The translations under genes and the position numbers were made by a program. DNA of 64,000 bases from Microthrixaceae bacterium (lineage in GTDB: Bacteria; Actinomycetota; Acidimicrobiia; Acidimicrobiales; Microtrichaceae): assembly GCA_023957975.1 (NCBI GenBank), contig JAMLGM010000010.1:122628-186627 (forward strand), given 5' to 3'. This document shows positions 27,220 to 35,962 of this stretch, in pieces. Position 1 is the stretch's first letter. Each line of letters opens with the position of its first letter. Under the pieces are notes generated by a model. It ran no database searches. It saw only the letters and a program-made list of their open reading frames with translations, and was not told where the DNA came from.

Positions 27220-28605
27220 ATGGTTATCCGATCCCATCTCAACCGCCTCTGCGCCATCTTGGCGATGGTTCCCGTGGTCCTGCTCACCGCTGTCGTCGGT
27301 CTTGGACTCTCGGCAATTCCGGCAAGTGCAGCCGCCATCGACTCCTCCTGGACGCTGACCACCTCAACGACCAACGTTCAGAAGACATCATCGGTCGAGG
27401 TGAACTGCACCTGGGCCGTCCCCGACGATGCTGTCTCCGGCGACACCTTCAGCCTGACGCTTCCAGCCCAGCTCGATTGGCGGGGCGCTCTCACCTTCTC
27501 GCTGATGGACCCGACCGGCACCGAGCCTGTCGCCACGGCGGTTGTTGCACCCGATGGCAGGACCGTCGAGTTCACGCTCACCGCCTATGTGAACGGACGA
27601 AACAACGTCAACGGAACCTGCCGGTTCTTCACCCAGTGGACCGAAGCGACAACCGCGACCGAAACCAAGACCGTGTACTTCGACGCAGGGGGCGTTCAGG
27701 TGCCGCTCGAAGTCGGCGTCGTGCCGACCTGTACGGTCAACTGCTACATCGACCACACCATCGCTACCAAGCACGGGTGGGATGCAGGCAACGGCCAGGT
27801 CCGGTGGGTCATCGCCACGCCCGCCCCTCGCGACCTCGGCGTGGATCAGGGTGGCAACGTCGTCACCATCCACGACAAAGCAACCGCAGCGAATGGCTTC
27901 ACGTTCAACTGCGAGGAGGTCATCGTTCGACGCGGCACCACCGTTGGCGGCGGTTCGGGCTTCCTGCAGTCCCCCTACAACCAGACCACCTGGCGCAACT
28001 CGACGGGCAACTTCCCCGCTGGCAGTTACTGCACGCCTACCGAACTCCACCTCGAAGTCACCAACATTGCGGCAGACCAGATGGTGGAAGTCTGGGTCCT
28101 CGGCGCGCCGATCGCTGGCTACGCCGGAGAGTTCTTCACCAACGAGGCGTCGGTTCAGATCAACGCACTCGAGGCCGAGGTCGACGACGCTCGCGTCCGC
28201 AACCAGAACGCCAGCGGCGATGGTTCGGGCGACGCTGGTTCGGGCGACGGCGACGCTGGCAATAATGGCTCTGGTTCGGCCGGCGCTGGTTCAGGTAACA
28301 CGACCACCACGACCTCGACGACGGTGCCGGAGACCACGACCACCACGACATCGACGACGGTGCCGGAGACCACGACCACTGCCGACGGTCTGACCGCCCC
28401 TACAACGGCTCCCACCGGAGTCCGTGGAGCCTCAGACGCTCCTGTCGATTACCTCGGAAACGCCACTCGTCGTGGCGGAACCTCGGTTCTCGCCTTCACC
28501 GGATCGTCGAACACCCCGCTGGCCGTCGCCGCGGTGATGCTGATCATCGGCTCGGCGCTCGTCGTGGTCGCTCGACGCAAGGTCGAGATGGAACCAAAGT
28601 CATGA
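27220..28605 (+). CDS. Sortase-type cell-surface protein (adhesin-like)
   Basis: A secreted wall protein of about 461 residues. A signal peptide (RLCAILAMVPVVLLTAVVGL, then SAIPASAAA) is followed by two beta-rich, cysteine-containing domains. These resemble the adhesin-type Ig-like folds of Gram-positive surface proteins (SSVEVNCTWAVPDDAVSGD and later TPAPRDLGVDQGGNVVTIHD). A Gly/Asp/Ser linker and a duplicated Thr/Pro/Glu stalk (TTSTTVPETTTT twice) come next. The end has a sorting-signal variant LAFTG, a membrane helix and RRK. ATG 27220 gives a clean signal peptide; GTG 27169 would add 17 residues. The ligand is unknown. The gene lies between vapC and a broken vapC copy. Confidence 0.8.
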   Translation: MVIRSHLNRLCAILAMVPVVLLTAVVGLGLSAIPASAAAIDSSWTLTTSTTNVQKTSSVEVNCTWAVPDDAVSGDTFSLTLPAQLDWRGALTFSLMDPTGTEPVATAVVAPDGRTVEFTLTAYVNGRNNVNGTCRFFTQWTEATTATETKTVYFDAGGVQVPLEVGVVPTCTVNCYIDHTIATKHGWDAGNGQVRWVIATPAPRDLGVDQGGNVVTIHDKATAANGFTFNCEEVIVRRGTTVGGGSGFLQSPYNQTTWRNSTGNFPAGSYCTPTELHLEVTNIAADQMVEVWVLGAPIAGYAGEFFTNEASVQINALEAEVDDARVRNQNASGDGSGDAGSGDGDAGNNGSGSAGAGSGNTTTTTSTTVPETTTTTTSTTVPETTTTADGLTAPTTAPTGVRGASDAPVDYLGNATRRGGTSVLAFTGSSNTPLAVAAVMLIIGSALVVVARRKVEMEPKS

Positions 28606-28760
28606 TTCAAGCGCTCGAAGCGTTCGTGTCGGGGCGGTCTGGTGGACAGCCCGAAGCATCGGCCCTTTCGTGGCGGTCGCCGTTTCAGCGGACACAGGCG
28701 GACGCGTGGTCACGTCACCTGCGAACGAGCTGTGGGGTGAGTGGTGGGGCGAGCGGTTCT

Positions 28761-28847
28761 GCCTACGCAACGGCGTCCCTCGCCGGAGTTCCTCTGTTGT
28801 TCAAGGGATCCGATTTCACGCAGACCGATATCGCATCGGTCCTGTGA
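28761..28847 (+). pseudogene. vapC 3'-end remnant (duplicated)
   Basis: These 87 bases encode AYATASLAGVPLLFKGSDF and the rest of the VapC C-terminus, exactly the protein sequence of the end of the intact vapC at 26907-26993. The nucleotide copies differ at five sites, all synonymous. The frame is open back to ATG 28602 (81 residues; overlaps the stop of the surface gene), but the upstream 53 residues do not resemble a PIN domain. A truncated copy is therefore the best reading. Confidence 0.85.
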
Positions 28848-28947
28848 TGCAGCGTTTCGTTCGCTGCCCCGAGTCTCGATAGGACCGCGGAGCCTCTCAC
28901 CTGGGATCTGACGGTGCGCGCCTGGCGGGCTGACGTTCCATCAAATG

Positions 28948-29364
28948 TCAGTGGGGTCGCACCGGCTCGGCCCCGGGAGCGATGACGCCAAAGCCGAGTT
29001 CTCTCGCAGATTCTTGCAACCGGCGGTCGTAGGTGAGCACCGCGTGGACGTCGAGCCGGTTGGCCGCCTCGAGGTGAAGCGCATCAAGGGTCCGAAGGTA
29101 TGGCATTGGGAGAAATCCGGCGTTGCGGTAGACGGCACGGTCGAGCGCGGCAAGCGACACGCCATCGAGCAGTTGGGTGACATCGGCGTGGTCGACATGT
29201 TCTCGTACAGCAAGGCGCCGCAGTTCGGTCTCCAGGAGGTCGCTTGAAACCAGCGTCGCTGAGGTTTCATCCAGCCATGTCGTCAGCGCGTTGCTGTGCG
29301 GCTCTTCGACGAGGAGGGCCCCAAGCGCAGACGTATCGACGTAGACGACGACAGGGTCGCTCAC
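28948..29364 (-). CDS. vapC: PIN-domain toxin (VapC type), second module
   Basis: A 138-residue PIN nuclease unrelated in detail to the first VapC. Active-site acids sit in VVYVDTSALGALLVEE (Asp near 9), SDLLETELRRLA (Glu), LRTLDALHLEAA (Asp near 97) and LTYDRRLQESARELG (Asp near 115). It belongs to the Phd-associated VapC group. Its ATG overlaps the antitoxin stop by four bases. Confidence 0.92.
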   Translation of the reverse strand: MSDPVVVYVDTSALGALLVEEPHSNALTTWLDETSATLVSSDLLETELRRLAVREHVDHADVTQLLDGVSLAALDRAVYRNAGFLPMPYLRTLDALHLEAANRLDVHAVLTYDRRLQESARELGFGVIAPGAEPVRPH

Positions 29365-29642
29365 AGCCGGTCCTCCCGCATTTCGTCGATGGTTACGTTG
29401 AGTGGTTGCGTTGCTTGTTTTCGCACGATGCGCAGGTCGGCCCAGCCACCGCTGCGCTTCGATGGGCGGACAATCTTCAACGTTGGTGTTGGCGCATCAA
29501 GCGGAGAAAGCTTGCCGACCGGCACTCCGTTGTTGGTGAGTATGAACGATTGGCCTTCGCCCACCTCGCGGAGCACACGCCCAGACTCGTTGCGCAGTTC
29601 CCTTTGTGACAAACGCGGTATCTCAGATTCTTGGGTCGCCAT
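29361..29642 (-). CDS. Phd/YefM-type antitoxin of the second VapC
   Basis: A 93-residue antitoxin. The N-terminal Phd/YefM DNA-binding fold is clear (IPRLSQRELRNESGRVLREV, EGQSFILTNNGVPVGKLSPL). The C-terminal neutralising tail is IDEMREDRL. It is the first gene of a two-gene operon with the PIN toxin. The start at 29642 follows a weak purine stretch. Confidence 0.9.
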   Translation of the reverse strand: MATQESEIPRLSQRELRNESGRVLREVGEGQSFILTNNGVPVGKLSPLDAPTPTLKIVRPSKRSGGWADLRIVRKQATQPLNVTIDEMREDRL

Positions 29643-29822
29643 GGGATGAGTGTAGCACCCGTGCGACGAACATCGATGTCATCGGGGCCTGGACCCGGTG
29701 CGGGGTGGTTTCGAGACGTTCAGCTCGTTCAACTCGTTCAACTCGTCGAGCTCCACACGCCGGCCCGCTCACTCGACCCCTAGTCTCCGGCCAGCACCTA
29801 CCCACCGATTCGGAGGTCTGCG

Positions 29823-30791
29823 TTGACGCTGCATCCGGCCTTTGCTGCCTACCTTGACGAGTTGAATGTGCTCGTGGCCAAGAGCCGCGACGAGGGCGTC
29901 GAGCCAACCGCGGCGTCGGCCCGTGAGGCGCTGGCGAGCCTGAACCGATTCGCCGAACCCTCCACACCGGTTGCTCGAATCTTCGAGGCTCGGATCGGCT
30001 ATTCCTCCGATTCGGGTGCGGTCGAGGTGCCGGTGCGGGTGTATGTGCCCCGACCGGAGGAGCCGTCCGACGTCATCGTGTTCGTGCACGGCGGCGGACA
30101 CATGGCCGGCGACCTCGACGTCTACGACTTCTCGGCCCGACGCACCGCCGCGGCAACCGGCATGGTCGTCGTGTCGGTGGACTATCGACGCTCACCCGAG
30201 ACCCCGTTTCCCGGCGGCCTCACCGACACCTACCACGTGGTTTCGCAGCTCGAGGAGGTGCTGGCGGGCGTGGCCCACACCGGCCGGGTCCATGCGGTGG
30301 CCGATTCGGGCGGCGCCGCCAAGGTCGCATCGATTGCGATGCGCGTCGCCGCAGGGGAGTGGGCCTCGCCGATCGAACGCCAAGTGTTGCTGTATCCGAG
30401 TCTCGACTACACGCTGAGCGGTGCGTCGGTTCGCCAATTCGCCGAGGGCTACTTCCTCGAATCCGATCGGGTCGAGTGGTACTTCGACAACTACCTGCCG
30501 CCCGGAACCGACCGCGCCGCGGTGTCGCCGCTGTTCGGGCCCGTTTGCGCCGATCATCCCGACACCCTCGTGATCGCGGCCGAATACGACCCGCTGCTCT
30601 CCGAAGCCGAGCGATATGTCGCCCGCTTGATCGAGGCCGGCGCACGGGCCCAGCTGATCGTCGCCCCCGGAATGATCCATGCGTACCTCTTCTTCGAACA
30701 CCTCGTTCCCGACGAAGTCGCCACGACCTATGAGGTCATCGCCCGGTTCCTGCGCACGGGCGAGGCAACCTGGGATCCGTCTTCTCAGTGA
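29823..30791 (+). CDS. Alpha/beta hydrolase, hormone-sensitive-lipase-like esterase
   Basis: A 322-residue soluble esterase-type hydrolase. The oxyanion-hole motif is VFVHGGGHMAGD near residue 87. The nucleophile elbow reads VADSGGAAK in place of the common GDSAGG. The acid is in AAEYDPLLSEAERY and the catalytic His in PGMIHAYLFF near 285. VVVSVDYRRSPETPFPG is typical of the HSL family. The start is TTG 29823, supported by GGAGG eight bases upstream. The substrate is unknown, most likely short-chain esters. Confidence 0.88.
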   Translation: MTLHPAFAAYLDELNVLVAKSRDEGVEPTAASAREALASLNRFAEPSTPVARIFEARIGYSSDSGAVEVPVRVYVPRPEEPSDVIVFVHGGGHMAGDLDVYDFSARRTAAATGMVVVSVDYRRSPETPFPGGLTDTYHVVSQLEEVLAGVAHTGRVHAVADSGGAAKVASIAMRVAAGEWASPIERQVLLYPSLDYTLSGASVRQFAEGYFLESDRVEWYFDNYLPPGTDRAAVSPLFGPVCADHPDTLVIAAEYDPLLSEAERYVARLIEAGARAQLIVAPGMIHAYLFFEHLVPDEVATTYEVIARFLRTGEATWDPSSQ

Positions 30792-30889
30792 ACCGAACCC
30801 GTTGAACCGAACCGGTGCCCGGCGGCTGCCAGGGACACCGCGTAAGATCCGTCGCACCGACTCGTTGAGTCGGCGACGAGGAGATTGTC

Positions 30890-31936
30890 ATGAGTGAGCT
30901 GTTGGCCGGGCTGAAGATCGATCACGTGGCGACCCCGCGTCTGCGCACGGCGGTGCTGGTCGACGAACGCCACGACGGTGAACCGGTCGTGTTCGTGCAC
31001 GGAAACGTGAGTTCGTCGTTGTTCTGGCAGGAATCGATCCTGGCCCTTCCCGACGGATTCCGGGGCATCGCACCGGACCTTCGCGGGTTTGGCGAATCCG
31101 AGACCGCACCGGTGGATGCGACGCGTGGGCTCGGCGACTTCGCCGACGACCTGTACTCGCTGCTCGACACCCTCGACATCGACCGAGCCCATTTCGTCGG
31201 TTGGAGCATGGGCGGCGGCATCGTCATGCGCATCCTGCTCGAACGACCCGAAATGGTCGCAAGCCTGACCCTGGTCAGCCCCGTTTCCCCCTACGGGTTC
31301 GGTGGCACGAAGGGGGCATCGGGGGAACCGGTGACCGCCGATGGCGCCGGAGCCGGCGGCGGCAGTGCGAACCCCGACTTCGTGGCGGCGCTCGCTGCAG
31401 GCGACCGAGGTGACGATTCGCCGACGTCGCCGCGCAACGTGCTCAACGGTGCGTATTTCGCCAACGAGTTCCGGTCGCCGCTCGAAGAGACGTTCCTCGA
31501 CTCGATGCTCACCACCAAGGTCGGTGACGACAACTACCCGGGCGACGCGACCGGTTCGGAGAATTGGCCGGGGTTCGCACCGGGAACCCGAGGCGTGCTG
31601 AACACGATGGTGCCGGGCGTCCACGACGTGTCCGGGATCGTCGGGGTCTCCCCGAAGCCGCCGATCCTGTGGGTGCACGGGTCCAAGGACGTCATCGTGT
31701 CGGACGCCTCGATGTTCGATCTGGCGACGCTGGGCCGCATGGACGTCGTACCCGGTTGGCCGGGCGAGGATGCCTGCCCACCCCAGCCGATGGTGACCCA
31801 GACCCGGGCGGTGCTCGACGACTACGCCGCGGCCGGCGGTTCCTATCGCGAAGTCGAACTCGATTGTGGCCACAGCGCCATGGTGGAACGACCCGACGAA
31901 TTCCAAGCGGCGCTCGCACAGGTCCTGCGCGGCTGA
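30890..31936 (+). CDS. Alpha/beta hydrolase
   Basis: A 348-residue hydrolase of the classic alpha/beta fold. Motifs are PVVFVHGNVSSSLFWQESI (oxyanion loop), IAPDLRGFGESE, the nucleophile elbow FVGWSMGGGIVMRIL near residue 108, ILWVHGSKDVIVSD (acid region) and ELDCGHSAMVERP (catalytic His). It carries an insert near 150-190 rich in Gly and Asp. ATG 30890 has GGAG seven bases upstream. It may be coexpressed with the esterase before it (98 bases apart). The substrate is unknown. Confidence 0.88.
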   Translation: MSELLAGLKIDHVATPRLRTAVLVDERHDGEPVVFVHGNVSSSLFWQESILALPDGFRGIAPDLRGFGESETAPVDATRGLGDFADDLYSLLDTLDIDRAHFVGWSMGGGIVMRILLERPEMVASLTLVSPVSPYGFGGTKGASGEPVTADGAGAGGGSANPDFVAALAAGDRGDDSPTSPRNVLNGAYFANEFRSPLEETFLDSMLTTKVGDDNYPGDATGSENWPGFAPGTRGVLNTMVPGVHDVSGIVGVSPKPPILWVHGSKDVIVSDASMFDLATLGRMDVVPGWPGEDACPPQPMVTQTRAVLDDYAAAGGSYREVELDCGHSAMVERPDEFQAALAQVLRG

Positions 31937-32033
31937 CGCCGGGTGACGCCGGGTTGCGGCCGGGTTGCGGCCACGCTGCCGCAACGACGCTGCCGCAACC
32001 CGGACCTCGACGACCCGGACCTCGACCACTCGT

Positions 32034-32936
32034 TCAGGTCGTACCGAACGGATCGCTCCACCCGTTGGACTCCAGGATCGAGCGTTGATGGTCGACGAAC
32101 GACGCCATCTCCACCTGCCCCCAGCCGTCCACACTTCCGGTCCCGTCGAGCTGGCGGACGTTTCGGCCGAGGGCGATCAGCAACTCGATGCTTCGTGTGA
32201 TCTGCCCGCTCAGCGTGGCGGGGTCGGCGGTCGCGAGTGCCAATGCCGCCTCGGCCATGGTCTCGAGCGGTTCGAAGCGGTCCGCTGGGACCGCGCCGGA
32301 CGCGACGAGGTGAGGGGTGGCGATCGCCGCCTGGGGTGCCAGGGCATTGACGGCGATGCCAAAGGGGGCGAGTTCGGCGGCGACGGAGGTCGTCAACCGG
32401 TTGAGTGCGGCCTTGGTCGTTCCGTAGCCCGCTCCCTGCAACGCCACCCGGGTGGTCGGAAACGGGGGGCCGGGGGGATGCTGGGCGGCGAAACTCGTCA
32501 CGTTGACGATCCAGCCCTCGCCACGGGCGCGCATCGTGGGCGCGACGTCGGCCATCAGGCGCCACGGGGCCAAGACGTTGACCTGGTGGTTGATGTCGAT
32601 CTGGCGGTCGGTCCACTCGTCGAAGGGTCGATAGCCATTCGCCGCTGCGTTGTTGACCAGGATGTCGACGGGGCCGATCTGTTCGGTGACTGTGTCGACG
32701 AGGTGGTTGCGGCCGCCGTCGGGATCGGCGAGGTCGACAACGAAGGGCAGGGCCCGCCCGCCGTCGTCCTCGATGAGGCGTCTGGTCGTAGCGAGGCCGT
32801 CCGCGCTGCGCGCCACGATGGCGACGGTGGCGCCCTCGGCTGCGAGTCGGCGGGCGATTGCGGTGCCGGTGCCACCCTGGGATGCTCCCGTTACGAGCGC
32901 TACGCGATCACGGCAGCGAAGGCGTGAGGTGTGCAT
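32034..32936 (-). CDS. Short-chain dehydrogenase/reductase
   Basis: A classical SDR of about 300 residues. The cofactor motif is VTGASQGGTGTAIARRLAAE near residue 13, then DILVNNAAANGY. The catalytic Ser lies in VNVTSFAAQHPPG and Tyr/Lys in GYGTTKAALNRL. The long C-terminus resembles SDRs of actinobacterial lipid or steroid metabolism, but the substrate cannot be assigned. ATG 32936 is chosen over 32969 because GGAGG lies eight bases before it. It is divergent from the SDR fusion gene that follows. Confidence 0.88.
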   Translation of the reverse strand: MHTSRLRCRDRVALVTGASQGGTGTAIARRLAAEGATVAIVARSADGLATTRRLIEDDGGRALPFVVDLADPDGGRNHLVDTVTEQIGPVDILVNNAAANGYRPFDEWTDRQIDINHQVNVLAPWRLMADVAPTMRARGEGWIVNVTSFAAQHPPGPPFPTTRVALQGAGYGTTKAALNRLTTSVAAELAPFGIAVNALAPQAAIATPHLVASGAVPADRFEPLETMAEAALALATADPATLSGQITRSIELLIALGRNVRQLDGTGSVDGWGQVEMASFVDHQRSILESNGWSDPFGTT

Positions 32937-33080
32937 TGGCGCTTCCTCCGGGTCGACCGGTCGGGCCATTAGTTGCCTAAGTCAAGTACCTTGAGGACTG
33001 TACCAGGTATGATCGCCGGTCGGGACAACGGCCCGTGATGAACGGCCGGTGATGAACGCTGCGTAGAACGGGGGGAGCCG

Positions 33081-34682
33081 ATGCGAGTGATGGTGACCGG
33101 GGCGACCGGTTACGTCGGGGCGCATACCACCGCGGCGTTCGTCGCCGCCGGCCATAGCGTCGTCGCGCTCGTTCGCAGCGTCGACCGATTGATCGAGCCG
33201 ATGGCGGCGCTCGGTGTCGCCGTTCCCGAGACGGTGATCGGGGACATGAACGACAGCGAAGCGGTTCGTTCCGCGTTGAGCACCTGCGACGCCGTTGTTC
33301 ACTGCGCCGATGTCCACTGCGCCGATGTCCACTGCGACGCCGAGGTGTCGACGGATCCTCGTAGCGACGGGTTGATGATCGAACGGAACCGCAACGGCAC
33401 CCGTACCGTGCTCGGCCTCGCCCATGAGCTCGGGCTCGACCCCATCATTCACATCTCGAGCACCAGCGCCCTGTTCGAGCCCGGGGTCGCAGCGTTGACT
33501 CCCGACCATCCCATCGGCCGGTCGTCGATGCCGCACGCACGATCGATGCCGCACGCACGATCGGCGGCGGCGTGCGAAAAGGTGGCTCGCGACCTCCAAG
33601 CCGACGGTGCCCCGGTCGTGATCGTGTACCCGAGCGGAATTCTCGGCCCCGGCGCCGGTGCGGCGCTCGGCGAACCCGCCACCCAGATGGCTCGCTTGGT
33701 AGCTCGCTTCGTTGCCAGCGGCGTGATGCCTACCCGTCACGCCGCACTTTCGATCATCGACGTCCGAGATCTCGCCGCGGTCATCGTTCGGCTTCTCGAA
33801 CCGGACCGGGGTGTTCGCCGGATCATGTGCGGAGGCCATTTCGTCGGTCTCGCCACCCTCGCCACCGAGTTGCGACGACTCACCGGCCGCCGCTTTCCGG
33901 TCGCCCCGGTGCCTCCCGCAGCCTTGCGGTGGGCCGGGTCGGTGATCGACGCGGTGCGAGGGCGGTTCAATTTCGAGACCGAATCGACCTACGAAGCGAT
34001 GGAGCTGGTGACCCGGTGGAACGGAACCGACGACACCTCGATGACCGACCTCGGCATCGAACTCCGCCCGCTCAGCGACACTCTTGCTGCGTCGTTGTCA
34101 GCCTGGTCGGAGGCCGGCCTGGTCACGTCTCGTCAGCTCGGAGCGTTCGAACCGGCAATGGGCAGGCCGGCACGCCCGCCGCGCGGCATTCGCGTCCCGG
34201 GCAGGGTGATGAGCTCTCGGCCGCTGCGCAAGTTCGGGCCGAGGGTCTTTCCCCCGCTTCACCGGGCGATCGACCGACTCAGCGGCGGTCGCATCATCGG
34301 CGACAGTCGAGCCTCGCCGTTGATGATCCTCGAACACACCGGAGCCAAGACGCTGACCGTTCGCCGCACACCGCTGGCGGTGGTCCCACGTTCCTGTGGA
34401 ACGTTTCTGGCTCTCGGCAGCAACTTCGCGCAAGAAAGCCACCCGGCGTGGACGACCAACCTGCTGGCTCACCCCTCGACGACGATGCACTTTCGAGGAC
34501 GCGACATCGCGGTCGAGGCCGTCCTCTTGACGGGTCAGGAACGTGCCGACGCCTGGGACGAGGCCATCACGTGGTATCCGGGGTGGGTGCGATACGCGCA
34601 GTTCACCGACCGGGAGTTTCGGCTCTTCGAACTCGTGCCCGAGGGCCACGAACGACATCCGACCAAGCGCTGCGAACCATGA
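33081..34682 (+). CDS. Fusion of an NAD(P)-binding epimerase-type SDR with a deazaflavin-dependent (Ddn/DUF385-like) reductase domain
   Basis: A 533-residue two-domain protein. Residues 1 to about 335 are an extended SDR: VMVTGATGYVGAHTTAAFVA, DAVVHCADVHCA, HISSTSALFEPG and YPSGILGPGAG. The usual YxxxK is not evident; an ACEKVARDL stretch takes its place. Residues from about 380 to 530 match F420-type nitroreductase/quinone reductases: PLMILEHTGAKTLTVRRTPL, FLALGSNFAQESHPAWTTNL and WYPGWVRYAQFTDREFRLFE. Two short in-frame duplications are visible (CADVHCADVHC and SMPHARSMPHARS). I infer coupling of an NAD(P)-linked and an F420-linked redox step. ATG 33081 follows GGGGGAG. Confidence 0.8.
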   Translation: MRVMVTGATGYVGAHTTAAFVAAGHSVVALVRSVDRLIEPMAALGVAVPETVIGDMNDSEAVRSALSTCDAVVHCADVHCADVHCDAEVSTDPRSDGLMIERNRNGTRTVLGLAHELGLDPIIHISSTSALFEPGVAALTPDHPIGRSSMPHARSMPHARSAAACEKVARDLQADGAPVVIVYPSGILGPGAGAALGEPATQMARLVARFVASGVMPTRHAALSIIDVRDLAAVIVRLLEPDRGVRRIMCGGHFVGLATLATELRRLTGRRFPVAPVPPAALRWAGSVIDAVRGRFNFETESTYEAMELVTRWNGTDDTSMTDLGIELRPLSDTLAASLSAWSEAGLVTSRQLGAFEPAMGRPARPPRGIRVPGRVMSSRPLRKFGPRVFPPLHRAIDRLSGGRIIGDSRASPLMILEHTGAKTLTVRRTPLAVVPRSCGTFLALGSNFAQESHPAWTTNLLAHPSTTMHFRGRDIAVEAVLLTGQERADAWDEAITWYPGWVRYAQFTDREFRLFELVPEGHERHPTKRCEP

Positions 34683-34794
34683 TCGCCGCTGCGTTGACTC
34701 GCCGCTGCGCGGACTCGCCGCTGCGCGGACTCGCGGGTGTTAGCGGGTCCGGACAGGTTCCGTACGATCGCACTCGGCCGGGCGAGGAGCATCC

Positions 34795-35286
34795 GTGGGC
34801 AAGCGTAGGCAACAACAGTTCGAGGAGTCGGGGGCTGAGGACGATCTTCTCGTTGTGATCCAGCGCCTGGGTCGCCTGATTGGGAGCCGTCAGGTCGCGG
34901 GTCGAATCACCGATGCTGCAGGTGTTGAGATCTCCCAACAGGGTGTGCAGATTCTCCGCTCGTTGCTGCGTCACGGTGAGTTACCCATCGCCGGCGTCGC
35001 CGCCGCTGCACACATGGACATCTCCGCGGTGAGTCGCCAGCTCGGGCCGCTGGAGGAGGCCGGACTGACCGCGCGCGGCGCGGCCAAAGACGATGGCCGA
35101 GTGGTGCTCATCCGGCTCACGCCAAGCGGCCGACGTGTTGCTCAGCGAATCCGCAGTGTCGGCCTTCGACATCTCCAAGCGTCGCTCATCGCATGGTCGG
35201 CCGACGAGAAGCATCAACTGGCGGAGTTGCTGGGCCGCCTGATCGATGACATGCAGCGCACCGATAGCGAACGTGTCGACGACTGA
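34795..35286 (+). CDS. MarR-family transcriptional regulator
   Basis: A 163-residue winged-helix regulator. The core is LGRLIGSRQVAGRITDAAG, then SQQGVQILRSLLRHGELPIA, AAHMDISAVSRQLGPLEEAG (recognition helix) and GRVVLIRLTPSGRRVAQRI (wing). The start is GTG 34795 with GAGGAG five bases upstream. It could control the SDR-reductase fusion gene or the hydrolases nearby, since MarR proteins often act on neighbours, but no operator palindrome is obvious. A tandem CGCCGCTGCGCGGACT repeat lies upstream at about 34697-34732. Confidence 0.9.
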   Translation: MGKRRQQQFEESGAEDDLLVVIQRLGRLIGSRQVAGRITDAAGVEISQQGVQILRSLLRHGELPIAGVAAAAHMDISAVSRQLGPLEEAGLTARGAAKDDGRVVLIRLTPSGRRVAQRIRSVGLRHLQASLIAWSADEKHQLAELLGRLIDDMQRTDSERVDD

Positions 35287-35425
35287 CGCCGAGATCGGTG
35301 CCGAAGACTACGTAACCGAGTCAATTAAATGCCGAAGGGTGGGGCCGTGGGTGGGACGATCGCCCCGCCGGCGCCGTAGTGTCACCCTTGTGGAACGAAT
35401 CGAGACCGTGGGAGGGATCGAGACC

Positions 35426-35845
35426 GTGGCAACGATCAAGACCAAGCCGACCGGTAGCGACGTCACAGCGTTCTTGGATGCGGTGCCGAACGAGCGGCGT
35501 CGAGCGGAAGGCCACGAGGTGTGCGCATTGTTCGCGCGCGTGACCGGTGCGCCGGCGGTCATGTGGGGTCCGTCCATCGTGGGGTTCGGATCGAAGCCCT
35601 ACACGAACACGACCGGAACGAACGAGTGGTTCATCGTGGGCTTTTCGCCCCGTGCGAACGCTCTCACCCTGTACGGGATCCATGACGGGTACGGACCCGC
35701 CGACCCGCTGCTCCAGCAACTGGGTCCGCACACGACCGGGAAGGGTTGTCTCTACCTGAAGCGTCTCTCCGAGGTCGACAGGGAGGTGCTGGAGCGTCTC
35801 GTCGTGCAGGCCTGGCGGAACGCGAACGACGGCTCTGCGACGTAA
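35426..35845 (+). CDS. DUF1801 (YdhG-like) protein
   Basis: A 139-residue soluble protein of the DUF1801 family, which has a CyaY-like fold and no known reaction. The typical start TKPTGSDVTAFLDAVPNERR, the RAEGHEVCALFARVTGAPAV stretch and KGCLYLKRLSEVDREVLERL are visible. GTG 35426 is preferred because families begin right there and GGGAGGG precedes it. The longer frame from 35246 adds residues overlapping the MarR gene. Confidence 0.85.
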   Translation: MATIKTKPTGSDVTAFLDAVPNERRRAEGHEVCALFARVTGAPAVMWGPSIVGFGSKPYTNTTGTNEWFIVGFSPRANALTLYGIHDGYGPADPLLQQLGPHTTGKGCLYLKRLSEVDREVLERLVVQAWRNANDGSAT

Positions 35846-35962
35846 CGCTTCGTCCGGCGGGGCGGGTCGGCCGACGAAAGATCCGCCCCGATTCCGCTGC
35901 GCCGGGTAGCTTGGGGCACCCGGGTGTGGTGGGAATTGGTTTGCGAAGCTTCTGGAGGTTCG

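Noticed and set aside
28602..28760. Intact small gene before the vapC remnant
   Set aside because: The 53 residues have no recognisable fold; the ATG overlap with the surface-protein stop may be chance. Only the vapC-derived part is supported.
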